In this document: positions 56,751-64,000 of the stretch, piece after piece
How positions within the stretch are numbered: position 1 is the stretch's first letter
Layout of the letters: the number at the start of each line of letters is the position of its first letter
From: Streptosporangium amethystogenes
Lineage (GTDB): Bacteria; Actinomycetota; Actinomycetes; Streptosporangiales; Streptosporangiaceae
DNA length: 64,000 bases
Assembly (NCBI RefSeq): GCF_000721075.1
Contig: NZ_JOEQ01000015.1
Coordinates: 1 to 64,000 of the forward strand
Direction: 5' to 3'
Notes under the pieces: model-generated
What the model was told of the DNA's origin: nothing
The model's database searches: none
What the model saw: the letters and a program-made list of their open reading frames with translations, nothing else
Program-made: the position numbers and the translations under genes

Positions 56751-57737
56751 TCAAACCTGGGGGCGGCCGTTGCGGGCCTGGCGCTGGCCGTTGGGGCGGA
56801 CACCCACCAGGCCGCCGGAGCGCTCGCGGGGACGGAGCCAGTCGCTGAAGTCCTCGCCGGTCACCCTCTGCAGCAGTGCCACGTCCTGGGTGAAGTGGGA
56901 GATCAGTTTCTCCCGCTGGTCCCAGGTCAGCGGCTGGCGGGAGCGGGCCCGCCGCTGCAGCTTGCGCTCCAGCGGATCGGTCAGCGCCACGCTCACCCGC
57001 GAGGGCAGGAACCGCCCCACGGACGACCCCAGGCGCAACGCCCGCGACAGCATCCGGTGTCCGCGGGTCGGCTCCGGATGGGCGGTCACGTTCTCCCGGG
57101 GGACTTCGGTGACGACGCCGGTCTCCACGCCGAGGAAGCGGCAGATCCGGTCCAGGGTGTCGGCGGGCCGGTCGACCAGGTCGCGGTAGCGGTAGACGAG
57201 CACCTGCTCGCGGGGGAACAGGGTGAACAGGTGTTCCAGCTGTCTGCCGTACTTGCCGAGCCCCAGGTAGTGCCAGAACGGCGCCCAGCCGGCCGTGATC
57301 CTTCGCTCCTCCTCGGCGCAGGCCTCCAGCACGTCGCCGATCGGCTCCAGTCCGGCCGACCACAGATGTGTCCAGTTGGAGTGGGCGCGCTCCACCGGGT
57401 CGCGCAGCACCACGATGAGCCTGGCGTCGGGGATGGTCTTCCTGATGCGCCGCTGGGCCGCCAGGTCGTAGAGGTAGAACGGAGTGGACTCGCCGGTGAG
57501 CGTTCCCGGCGGTGCCGCGTCGAACAGGGCTTCGTAGTCCTCGCGCCGCCAGACGTGTTCGCGGTAGGTCTGGGCGTCGCCCGGGCCTCCCCTGGTGGGA
57601 GGAGGACCGTCACTGAGGAAGAACTTCGGCTCCTTCACCGGGGACATGAACAGCTCCGGGTGCCGGGCCAGTGCGGCGTGCAGGGCGGTGGTCCCGGTTT
57701 TAGGGGCACCGATCGTGAGGAACTTCGGCAGGGGCAT
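56751..57737 (-). CDS. PAPS-dependent sulfotransferase
   Basis: A 328-residue sulfotransferase of the heparan-sulfate/deacetylase type. The 5'-phosphosulfate loop is GAPKTGTTALH (10-20) and the 3'-phosphate motif is VVLRDPVERAHSNWTH (109-124). The probable base region is KEPKFFL (35-41), followed by STPFYLY (84-90). The ATG at 57737 lies eight bases after GAGGG. It probably sulfates a glycan or glycoside hydroxyl. It shares its upstream element with the LanC-like gene, which faces away 3.7 kb off. Confidence 0.9.
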   Translation of the reverse strand: MPLPKFLTIGAPKTGTTALHAALARHPELFMSPVKEPKFFLSDGPPPTRGGPGDAQTYREHVWRREDYEALFDAAPPGTLTGESTPFYLYDLAAQRRIRKTIPDARLIVVLRDPVERAHSNWTHLWSAGLEPIGDVLEACAEEERRITAGWAPFWHYLGLGKYGRQLEHLFTLFPREQVLVYRYRDLVDRPADTLDRICRFLGVETGVVTEVPRENVTAHPEPTRGHRMLSRALRLGSSVGRFLPSRVSVALTDPLERKLQRRARSRQPLTWDQREKLISHFTQDVALLQRVTGEDFSDWLRPRERSGGLVGVRPNGQRQARNGRPQV

Positions 57738-57742
57738 CGTTA

Positions 57743-57774
57743 TTACCCTCAATTCCTACTATTATTATTGGTAA
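57743..57774 (-). promoter_or_regulatory. 32-bp shared element, copy B (before the sulfotransferase gene)
   Basis: Read on the minus strand the pattern is TTACC-N10-GTAGGAA-N5-GGTAA, with the same spacings as copy A; 20 of 32 bases are identical. The outer arms extend to TTATTACC/GGTAATAA here. It ends five bases before the sulfotransferase ATG. Confidence 0.65.
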
Positions 57775-57984
57775 TAATAACCCCTTTCCCGGCGAAGGCA
57801 AGCGTCCCAGTGCGGGGTTGTCGCGCCCCAAAGGCCTGCCCCGCGGCGGGAGTTCCAGTCGCCGACGTTTATCCCCAGCTCATGGGGACGAGTCACGCTG
57901 TTTCGTTCGATGAACGTCAGGTGCCTCTCACCTGTTTCCACGCGCGGAGGCGCGAGTCGGGAACCCCGCCGATACCCTTGCCGA

Positions 57985-58614
57985 ATGCCCGACCCGTACC
58001 TGACTCCGCGGAACACGACAGAGCACGAGATCGACATAAAGCGCTCCCGTTTCCTGTGCGCCATCGGTCAGGTCACCTCGGAGGAAGAGGCCAGGGAGTT
58101 CATCGCCGGCCGCAAACGGCTGTACGGTGACGCCACGCACAACTGCTCGGCCTACGTGATCGGTGGCGACCGCCACATCCAGCGGGCCGACGACGACGGC
58201 GAGCCCGGTGGCACCGCGGGTACCCCGATGCTGGAGACCCTGCTGCGCAGGGGCGTCGCCGACGTGGTGGCGGTGGTCACCCGGTACTTCGGCGGGGTGA
58301 AGCTCGGCGCGGGAGGTCTGGTCCGCGCGTACGGCTCGTCGGTCGGCAAGACGCTGGATCTCACGCCGCTGGTCGAGATGGTGCCCGCCAGGGTCGTGAC
58401 CGTGACCGTGGACCACGTCCAGGCCGGGCGGCTGGAGAACGACCTGCGCATCTCGCCGTACGAGGTCAGGGAGGTCCGCTACGGCGCGGAGGTCGGTTTC
58501 CGCGTCGCGGTGCGCGAGCGTGACCTGGCCGGCTTCCCCGGGTGGGTCGCCACACTGACCTCGGGCCGCGCCGGGATCGAGCAGGGCGAGACGGTCCATC
58601 TCAGAAACAGCTGA
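57985..58614 (+). CDS. YigZ/IMPACT family protein
   Basis: A 209-residue YigZ-type protein of the IMPACT family. Features are EIDIKRSRFLCAIGQVTSEE (about 14-33), ATHNCSAYVIG (about 50-60), DDDGEPGGTAGTPMLETL (about 69-86) and AVVTRYFGGVKLGAGGLVRAYG (about 96-117). A C-terminal DUF1949-like domain follows. The molecular role in bacteria is unclear; the eukaryotic relative regulates translation via GCN1. The ATG at 57985 has GATACCCT shortly upstream, so it may be leaderless. Confidence 0.93.
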   Translation: MPDPYLTPRNTTEHEIDIKRSRFLCAIGQVTSEEEAREFIAGRKRLYGDATHNCSAYVIGGDRHIQRADDDGEPGGTAGTPMLETLLRRGVADVVAVVTRYFGGVKLGAGGLVRAYGSSVGKTLDLTPLVEMVPARVVTVTVDHVQAGRLENDLRISPYEVREVRYGAEVGFRVAVRERDLAGFPGWVATLTSGRAGIEQGETVHLRNS

Positions 58615-58681
58615 AACGGTGTCGGGTCGTATGAGAGTAAAGATATCTGGACGTCCTCCGGGCGGGCCCAAACCGTTTTTT
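58614..58681 (+). terminator. terminator after yigZ
   Basis: AAACGGT (58614-58620) pairs with ACCGTTT (58672-58678), and a T6 run closes it at 58676-58681. The long loop contains smaller hairpins (GGACGTCC, GGGCCC). The rest of the gap to 58962 shows no gene. Confidence 0.5.
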
Positions 58682-58962
58682 GGCGGCGGTCAATGTGGGA
58701 TAGGTCACAGTTGGGTGTGGAGGGCCCGGCCGCAGGGCGGGTGCGCCCGCCCTTTCCCGGGCCGCGACGGCCTCTGTCCGCCGCACTCGCCTGACCGGCC
58801 GATACCCACCCTGACGTGCGAGAACCCCGGAGATTTCGTGATCGTCGCGATGGGCTTCCAGGCACCTGTGGTTTTCCACAGCCGAACCCTGTGGCGTATA
58901 CGAGGCAGGAGCGGGTGCATTCCTCATCCACGCCCTACCCAACTCTCCGTAGCCTTGTCCCC

Positions 58963-59598
58963 ATGAGTTCACCGAATCTCGACGGAGTCGCCGGATGGGC
59001 GATCAACCTTATGGAAACCCTGGGTGCGCCAGGGGCGGGGCTGGCGATCGCACTTGAGAACCTGTTCCCGCCGCTGCCCAGCGAGGTGATCCTGCCGCTG
59101 GCCGGGTTCACCGCGAGCAAGGGGAACATGGGGTTGTTCGACGCCGTGCTCTGGACGACCCTGGGATCGGTGATCGGCGCGCTGGCGCTGTACGCGGTCG
59201 GGGCCCTGCTGGGCCGTGAACGTGTGGTGTTCATCGCCTCCAAGCTGCCGCTGGTCAGCGTCTCCGACATTGAGAAGACCGAGGCGTGGTTCGCCAAGCA
59301 CGGAAGGAAGACCGTCTTCTTCGGCCGGATGATCCCCATCTTCCGGAGCCTCATCTCGATCCCGGCGGGGGTCGAGCGCATGCCGATCCTCGTCTTCACC
59401 CTCCTCACCACCCTGGGCAGCCTCATCTGGAACACGGCGTTCGTGATGGCGGGGTTCCTGCTGGGAGAGAACTGGTCGCTGGTCGAGGACTACATGGGGA
59501 TCGTCTCGAAGGTCGTGCTGGGCATCGTGATCCTCGCCGTGGTGCTCTTCGTGGTCGTCAGGCTGTCCGACAGGCGCAAGGGTAAGCACCACGCCTGA
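58963..59598 (+). CDS. DedA family membrane protein
   Basis: A 211-residue DedA-family protein with about five hydrophobic segments. The N-terminal ENLFPPLPSEVILPLAGF (about 32-49) and FFGRMIPIFRSLISIPAG (about 119-136) are the family signatures. Members act as lipid or C55-P flippases or are needed for membrane potential. TAGCCT lies seven bases before the ATG at 58963 and no Shine-Dalgarno is seen, so a leaderless message is likely. Confidence 0.93.
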   Translation: MSSPNLDGVAGWAINLMETLGAPGAGLAIALENLFPPLPSEVILPLAGFTASKGNMGLFDAVLWTTLGSVIGALALYAVGALLGRERVVFIASKLPLVSVSDIEKTEAWFAKHGRKTVFFGRMIPIFRSLISIPAGVERMPILVFTLLTTLGSLIWNTAFVMAGFLLGENWSLVEDYMGIVSKVVLGIVILAVVLFVVVRLSDRRKGKHHA

Positions 59599-59797
59599 CC
59601 GTCAAACCGCTGAACAGGGCCTGCCGGGTGCCGGCCGGTCTCGCGCTCGGGGCTCTCTCGGCCCCGGCCGGTCTGGTCTTCCTCCTCCTGGCGGGCCCGC
59701 TCCTGTCCTGGCCGTGATGCGCTGTCTCGGCTCCTGAGGTCGGATCCCGGCCGGTTGGAGATCGCGGACACGGCGGCCGCCCCGGTGCACCCGCCGG

Positions 59798-60352
59798 TCA
59801 GAGCCGGAGCTCGTCCTCCCGGGCCGTGGTGAGGTCGCTGGGCCAGAGCCGGTAGACGTTGAGGCGCGTCTCGTAGTACTTGTCCGTCTCGCCGACCCAC
59901 TGCATGCCGATGCGCTTGGCCGTGCCGGCACCGCGCTTGTTGTTCACCCGCACGACCGCGACGAGCTCGTGGGCACCGATGGAGAAGGCCCATCCGGCCA
60001 GGGCTCGGCCGGCCTCGGTGGCGTAGCCGTGACCCCAGAAGTCGGGGGCGAGCTGCCAGCCGATCTCGATGTCCTCCTCGTCGGGCGGCAGGTACCTCAG
60101 GGAGAGGCCACCGATGATCCGCTGGTCGGAGTTGCGGACGATCGCCCAGCGGCCGAGCGGGGGCGTCAGGGTCGCACGGTTGCGTTCCCACGCCTCCAGT
60201 GTGGCCCGCATGGCCCCCTCACCGTCGAGCTGGTTCATCGCCGGGGACAGCCATCGGGTGACCTCCGGTGTGCCATAGATGGCCAGAGCATCGCGGGCGT
60301 CCTCGGGACTCCAGTCGCGTACCGTGAGGCGGTCGGTGGTCAGTAACGCCAT
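59798..60352 (-). CDS. GNAT family N-acetyltransferase
   Basis: A 184-residue acetyltransferase of the RimJ/RimL-like subgroup. The N-terminal LLTTDRLTVRDWSPEDARD is typical; IEIGWQLAPDFWGHGYATEA (about 97-116) holds the acetyl-CoA loop, and NKRGAGTAKRIGMQWVG follows. GAGAGGAAG precedes the ATG. The substrate is unknown. The upstream gap 60353-60529 has AAGAAA/TTTCTT as a short dyad but no gene. Confidence 0.9.
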   Translation of the reverse strand: MALLTTDRLTVRDWSPEDARDALAIYGTPEVTRWLSPAMNQLDGEGAMRATLEAWERNRATLTPPLGRWAIVRNSDQRIIGGLSLRYLPPDEEDIEIGWQLAPDFWGHGYATEAGRALAGWAFSIGAHELVAVVRVNNKRGAGTAKRIGMQWVGETDKYYETRLNVYRLWPSDLTTAREDELRL

Positions 60353-60529
60353 GGTCTTCCTCTCCCCGGCGGGCGAGCCGGCCGTGCGGCGACGAGAGAA
60401 CAGCGAGCAGAAGAAAGGTGTTGTTTTCTTGCCGGAAATGTCCGATGTGTTGCCCTTGTGAGGGTACGCCCATCTGGCTGCCGTCGACCAGCCGGGTGGG
60501 AATTACCTGTTCAGGGGTGATCGCCCGCC

Positions 60530-61789
60530 TCAGCCCTCCAGGGCGTACTGCATCACCCGGAGCTTGGCCTGGGCCTCGGCGAGTTCGGAGGCGGGATCGG
60601 AGTCGCCCATGATGCCGCACCCGGCGAACAGCCGGGCCCGGGGGCCCTCGATCTGGGCGCAGCGCAGCGCGATCCCCCACTCGCCGTCCCCCCGCGCGTC
60701 GATCCAGCCGACAGGACCGGCGTATCCGGCGCGGTCCATGCCCTCAAGCTCGCGGATGACACCGAGCGCGACCCCGGTCGGGGTGCCGCCGACGGCGGCG
60801 GTCGGGTGCATGGCCGCCACCACGTCCAGGACCGAGATCCCCGCCGACAGCCGACCGGTCACCGGGCTGGCCAGGTGCTGGACGTTGGGGAGCACCAGGA
60901 GTTCGGGCTCCTCGGGGATCTTCAGCTCGGCGCAGAGCGGGTCGAGCGCCTCCCGTACCGACGCGACCGCGCAGGCATGCTCGTAGCGGTCCTTCTCCGA
61001 GGAGAACAGGGCGGCGCCGCGTGCCATGTCGTCCGCCCGGTCGCCGCCTCGTGCGATCGTGCCGGCCAGCACCAGGGACTCGACGGTCTCCCCGGTACGC
61101 CGGACCAGCAGTTCGGGGGTGGCGCCGACCAGCCCCGCGCAGGAGAAGGTGTAGCACTCCGGGTAGCGGTCGGCCAGGCGGGCCAGCAGCAGGCGGACGT
61201 CGATCGCCCGCTCCGCGACGGCGGTCAGGTCGCGGGCGAGCACCGTCTTCTCCAACCGGCCCGACCTGATCCGCCGGACGGCGCGGGCCACGGCGTGCTC
61301 CCACTCCGGCGCGCTCAGGCTGCCGTCGCCGTACCGGATCCTGCCCGGGTCGCGGAGCGGGGTGACGGCGTTGAGCCGCTGCTCACCGACGGTGGTCAGC
61401 CAGGCGCGGCCGTCGCGGCGGGCGAGGATGGTCCGGGGGACGAGGAGAACCGACCCGGATGACTCCGGGTCGAAGGTGAACGAGCCGAAGGCGACGGGGC
61501 CCGAACCGGGGGTTGTCACGTCGTCGTCGACATCCGCCTCACCGAAGAGGTCCGACAGCCGGTCGCGAGCCCAGTCGAAACGCCGGGGGCCGGGCGGCAC
61601 CTCCAGGCGCAGGGCCTCGCCCCAGGCCACGAGGCCCTCCCCGCGCCTGACCCAGGCATAGGGTGCGGTCTCCGGCAGTCGTGCGAACAGGTCACCGGGG
61701 TCGTCGACAGAGGTGGTTCTCACCACGAGAGGACGGGTTGATCCGAGCGCTACACTCACCCCCGCCACTCTATGCCGGAAACTGAACAT
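60530..61789 (-). CDS. menF: isochorismate synthase, MenF type
   Basis: A 419-residue chorismate-utilising enzyme making isochorismate, probably for menaquinone. Motifs are KTVLARDLTAV (Lys near residue 185), VGATPELLVRRTGE (about 225), AGTIARGGDRADD (about 243), VAAMHPTAAVGGTP (about 335) and GEWGIALRCAQIEGP (about 370). Two start options exist: ATG at 61789 and GTG codons at 61768/61759. It is one of two isochorismate synthases in the window and lacks an iron box. The men genes at 38.7-42.6 kb have no MenF of their own. Confidence 0.88.
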   Translation of the reverse strand: MFSFRHRVAGVSVALGSTRPLVVRTTSVDDPGDLFARLPETAPYAWVRRGEGLVAWGEALRLEVPPGPRRFDWARDRLSDLFGEADVDDDVTTPGSGPVAFGSFTFDPESSGSVLLVPRTILARRDGRAWLTTVGEQRLNAVTPLRDPGRIRYGDGSLSAPEWEHAVARAVRRIRSGRLEKTVLARDLTAVAERAIDVRLLLARLADRYPECYTFSCAGLVGATPELLVRRTGETVESLVLAGTIARGGDRADDMARGAALFSSEKDRYEHACAVASVREALDPLCAELKIPEEPELLVLPNVQHLASPVTGRLSAGISVLDVVAAMHPTAAVGGTPTGVALGVIRELEGMDRAGYAGPVGWIDARGDGEWGIALRCAQIEGPRARLFAGCGIMGDSDPASELAEAQAKLRVMQYALEG

Positions 61790-61923
61790 GTTCGACGGGG
61801 GTGCTCCCGCCAGCACGGCCGCCACGCGGTGTCAAGAAAAGCAAGGCACTCGGTCAATGGAACCTGCGGCCCTGGCCTGCGGTGATACATCCGAAGCAGA
61901 CGCGATCTCTTAGCGGAGGTGTC

Positions 61924-62793
61924 ATGCTTCGCAGGACTGTGACAGCACTCACAGGGCTGGCCGCCCTGACGGCCGCCCAGGCGGCTCCGGCCGGGGCGAC
62001 ACCGGTGGAGCGATCCTGGCGGCCGGTGGTCATGGCCGCGCTCGGAGACTCCATCAGCGCGGGGTTCAACGCCTGCGGGTGGTACGTCACCTGCGCCTCA
62101 CGTTCCTGGTCGACCGGCGAGCACCGCGATGTCAGGAGCCACTACCTGAGGCTACGCGCCCTGGACGTGGCGCTCGCCGGGCACAATGTGAACCTCGCCG
62201 TCCCGGGTTCCACCAGTGCCGACCTGGCCGGGCAGGTGACGCAGGCGATCGACCACCGCGCCGACTACGTGACGCTCCTGATCGGTGCCCAGGACGTCTG
62301 CGTGTCCGAGGAGCGGCTGATGACCCCCGTGGCCGTCTACGAGAGCCGGGTGGCCGGGGCGCTGGGCCTGTTGCGGGCGGGCAGGCCCGATGCCCGGGTG
62401 TTCGTGGCGAGCATCCCCGACCTCAGGCGACTCTGGCAGACCGGCAGGGACAACCTGGTGGCACGCGGGTTCTGGGAGGTGGGCCGGATCTGTCCCACCA
62501 TGCTGGCGCGCCCCACCTCGACGTCGGCGGCCGACCAGGCCCGCCGCGACCGGGTGCGCGACCGGGTGATCGGTTTCAACGCCGCACTCGCCAGGGTCTG
62601 CGCGGCGTACGGCCCGAACTGCCGGTTCGACGGCAACGAGGTGTTCAGGCAGGCGTTCACGCTGAGCCACATCAGCAAGTGGGACTTCTTCCACCCCAAC
62701 GCCGCGGGCCAGCGGCTGATCGCGGAGAAGACCTACGGTGCGATGCGCGACTGGCTCGCGGAAGAGGAACCGGTGCCCGTCCTCGCCCCCTGA
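61924..62793 (+). CDS. secreted SGNH/GDSL hydrolase
   Basis: A 289-residue secreted esterase/lipase. The N-terminal signal peptide has LRRTVTALTGLAALTAAQAA with a likely cut near residue 25. The block I nucleophile is in AALGDSISAGF (39-49), block III is LIGAQDVC (usual GxND replaced by GAQD), and DFFHPNAAGQ (about 254-263) gives the Asp-His pair. Several Cys residues suggest disulfides. GGAGG lies four bases before the ATG. Confidence 0.92.
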   Translation: MLRRTVTALTGLAALTAAQAAPAGATPVERSWRPVVMAALGDSISAGFNACGWYVTCASRSWSTGEHRDVRSHYLRLRALDVALAGHNVNLAVPGSTSADLAGQVTQAIDHRADYVTLLIGAQDVCVSEERLMTPVAVYESRVAGALGLLRAGRPDARVFVASIPDLRRLWQTGRDNLVARGFWEVGRICPTMLARPTSTSAADQARRDRVRDRVIGFNAALARVCAAYGPNCRFDGNEVFRQAFTLSHISKWDFFHPNAAGQRLIAEKTYGAMRDWLAEEEPVPVLAP

Positions 62794-62813
62794 GCCGGCG
62801 AGCCCGGGGGCCT

Positions 62814-63419
62814 TCAAAGCCAGCCGTGGTGCCGGGCGGTGCGGGCGGCCTCGATGCGGTTGCGGGTGCCGGTCTTACCGATCGCGGCGGACAGGTAGTT
62901 GCGGACGGTGCTCTCCGACAGGTGCAGCAGTCGCGAGATGTCGGTGATCGTCGCGCCGTCCGCCCCGGCGGCCAGTACGTCCCGCTCACGATCGGTCAGC
63001 GGGCTGGCACCGCTGCTCAGCGCGGCGGCGGCCAGCGCGGGGTCGATCACCTTCTCGCCCGCCAGGACCCGGCGGATCGCCGCGGCGAGATCCTCGACGG
63101 GACCGTCCTTGACGAGGAATCCGGCGGCGCCCGCCTCCATCGCCCGGCGCAGGTAGCCGGGCCTGCCGAAGGTGGTCAGGATCAGCACCCGGCAGCCGGG
63201 CAGGCGGTCCCGGAGGCCTGCCGCGGCCTCCAGACCGCTGATCCCCGGCATCTCGACGTCCAGCAGGGCGATGTCGGGACGTGTGTCCAGCGCGGCGGCC
63301 ACGACCTCGTCGCCCCCGGCGACCGTGGCGACGACCTCGATGTCGTCCTCCAGACCGAGAAGCAGGGCCAGCGCGCTGCGCATCATGCCCTGGTCCTCGG
63401 CCAGCAGCACCCTGATCAT
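62814..63419 (-). CDS. NarL/LuxR family response regulator
   Basis: A 201-residue DesR-like response regulator. The receiver domain has IRVLLAEDQGMM, phosphorylated Asp54 in ALLDVEMPG, Thr near 82 (LILTTFG) and Lys104 in FLVKDGP. The LuxR HTH is PLTDRERDVLAAGADGATIT with DISRLLHLSESTVRNYL (about 139-175). The ATG at 63419 follows GAGGAGGAA. It lies directly after the sensor kinase gene with a 20-codon frame between them. The cognate signal is unknown. Confidence 0.94.
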   Translation of the reverse strand: MIRVLLAEDQGMMRSALALLLGLEDDIEVVATVAGGDEVVAAALDTRPDIALLDVEMPGISGLEAAAGLRDRLPGCRVLILTTFGRPGYLRRAMEAGAAGFLVKDGPVEDLAAAIRRVLAGEKVIDPALAAAALSSGASPLTDRERDVLAAGADGATITDISRLLHLSESTVRNYLSAAIGKTGTRNRIEAARTARHHGWL

Positions 63420-63478
63420 GAAAGCGTTCCTCCTCGGCGGAAAACCAGCGATCTTGCGGGTGGAGAGCAAACGATCAT
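63416..63478 (-). CDS. 20-codon upstream ORF overlapping the response regulator start
   Basis: An ATG at 63478, eight bases after GGGAGGAG, opens a frame coding MIVCSPPARSLVFRRGGTLS whose TGA overlaps the regulator ATG (ATGA). Its start region (CTTTCATGATC) is a copy of the regulator's own start region. Translation coupling or regulation by the leader is possible; it may also be a chance duplication. Confidence 0.35.
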   Translation of the reverse strand: MIVCSPPARSLVFRRGGTLS

Positions 63479-63509
63479 GAAAGGCTCCTCCCTGGTGGAA
63501 GAGCGCCGA

Positions 63510-64000
63510 TCATGGGAGCGTCACCCTCAGCACGAAGCCGTCGCCTCCGCCGGCCTCCAGTGTTCCGCCGAGCGCGACGACCCGCTCGGTCAGGCCGCGC
63601 AGGCCATTGCCCAGGGTGCCCGATCCGGCTCCCCGGCCGTCGTCGCGGATCTCCAGCACCGTGCCCTCCAGGGTGATCTCGCAGGTGCGGGCGGCGCTGT
63701 GGCGGACGACATTGGTCACGCCCTCCCGTACGGCCCAGCCCAGCAGGGCGTCTGCCTCCGGTGCGGGGCGGTCCTCGGAGACGGTGACCGTGGCGGCGAT
63801 GCCCGCGTCGGCCAGTACCGTGCGCGCCGAGGCCAGCTCGGAGGCCAGCCCGCGCCCCCGGTAGCCGCTGACCGCGGCCCGCACCTCGGTCAGCGCCGTC
63901 CGGCCGACCGCCTCGATGTCGGCCGCCTGCCGAGCCGCCGCCTCCGCGTCGCGAGGGGCGAGCCGCCGTACCGCCTCCGCCTTGACCACCATCACCGACA
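63510..64000 (-). CDS. sensor histidine kinase, C-terminal part (cut by window edge)
   Basis: About 163 C-terminal residues of a DesK/NarX-type histidine kinase; the 5' end lies beyond 64000. The visible part starts after the H box (SVMVVKAEAVRRLAPRDAEA), then has EVRAAVSGYRG, the N box EGVTNVVRHSAARTC, the G1 box IRDDGRGAG and the G2 box GNGLRGLTERV. It forms an operon with the response regulator downstream. The input domain is unseen. Confidence 0.93.
   Translation of the reverse strand, partial: SVMVVKAEAVRRLAPRDAEAAARQAADIEAVGRTALTEVRAAVSGYRGRGLASELASARTVLADAGIAATVTVSEDRPAPEADALLGWAVREGVTNVVRHSAARTCEITLEGTVLEIRDDGRGAGSGTLGNGLRGLTERVVALGGTLEAGGGDGFVLRVTLP

Overview
The window is high-GC DNA with many GTG and TTG starts, actinobacterial synteny blocks and several operons with overlapping ATGA junctions. 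Together with the 5S rRNA 3' end at position 1 and the gene content, this suggests a filamentous actinomycete, most likely of the Streptosporangiales (Streptosporangium or a relative). That placement is inferred from gene order and style; no search was run.

Layout. 1-90: tail of an rRNA operon. 0.1-6 kb: catabolic genes (kinase-like phosphotransferase, acyl-CoA dehydrogenase, DUF6285, carboxylate permease with its DUF3311 partner, carboxymuconolactone-decarboxylase-like and VOC proteins). 6-9.3 kb: LacI regulator, SDR, WYL regulator. 9.6-12 kb: a tryptophan attenuator with a 13-residue leader peptide in front of a fused anthranilate synthase (trpEG). 12-23 kb: amidohydrolase, thyX, MoaD-like protein, flavohaemoprotein, esterase, acyl-CoA dehydrogenase, methyltransferase, phospholipid synthase and a nucleotidyltransferase fused to a degenerate phosphomannomutase domain. 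23.5-29.4 kb: the conserved actinobacterial block garA, ftsR-type MerR, bifunctional nuclease, second MerR, tandem glycine riboswitch, gcvP. 29.4-33.2 kb: small hypothetical genes and a gene-free island (31.55-31.95 kb) with nested dyads and a terminator-like hairpin.

33.2-36.6 kb: an iron-box-controlled partial catecholate siderophore locus (isochorismatase, isochorismate synthase, DHB dehydrogenase). Facing it is a broken mbtH-like pseudogene behind a second iron box, so an NRPS siderophore locus appears to have decayed here. 36.7-38.2 kb: the principal-type sigma factor gene with a SigR-type promoter. 38.7-42.6 kb: menE / menB-menD of menaquinone synthesis; the menF-type isochorismate synthase lies separately at 60.5-61.8 kb. 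42.9-50.3 kb: a chaperone operon (stress protein, dnaK-grpE-dnaJ-cbpM-clpB) followed by a thioredoxin gene remnant. 50.4-53.9 kb: LAL-type LuxR regulator and inositol monophosphatase.

54-57.8 kb: the most unusual locus. A stand-alone LanC-like protein with a Cys-Cys-Gly zinc site and a five-bladed-propeller glycosidase-like protein converge on a PAPS-dependent sulfotransferase. The two outward ends (LanC-like and sulfotransferase) carry the same 32-bp element, TTACC-N10-GTAGGAA-N5-GGTAA, in the same orientation relative to the gene. No precursor peptide was found, so a carbohydrate or small-molecule modification role is as likely as a lanthipeptide one. The window ends with YigZ, DedA, GNAT, menF, an SGNH hydrolase and a two-component system (response regulator and a histidine kinase cut by the window edge).
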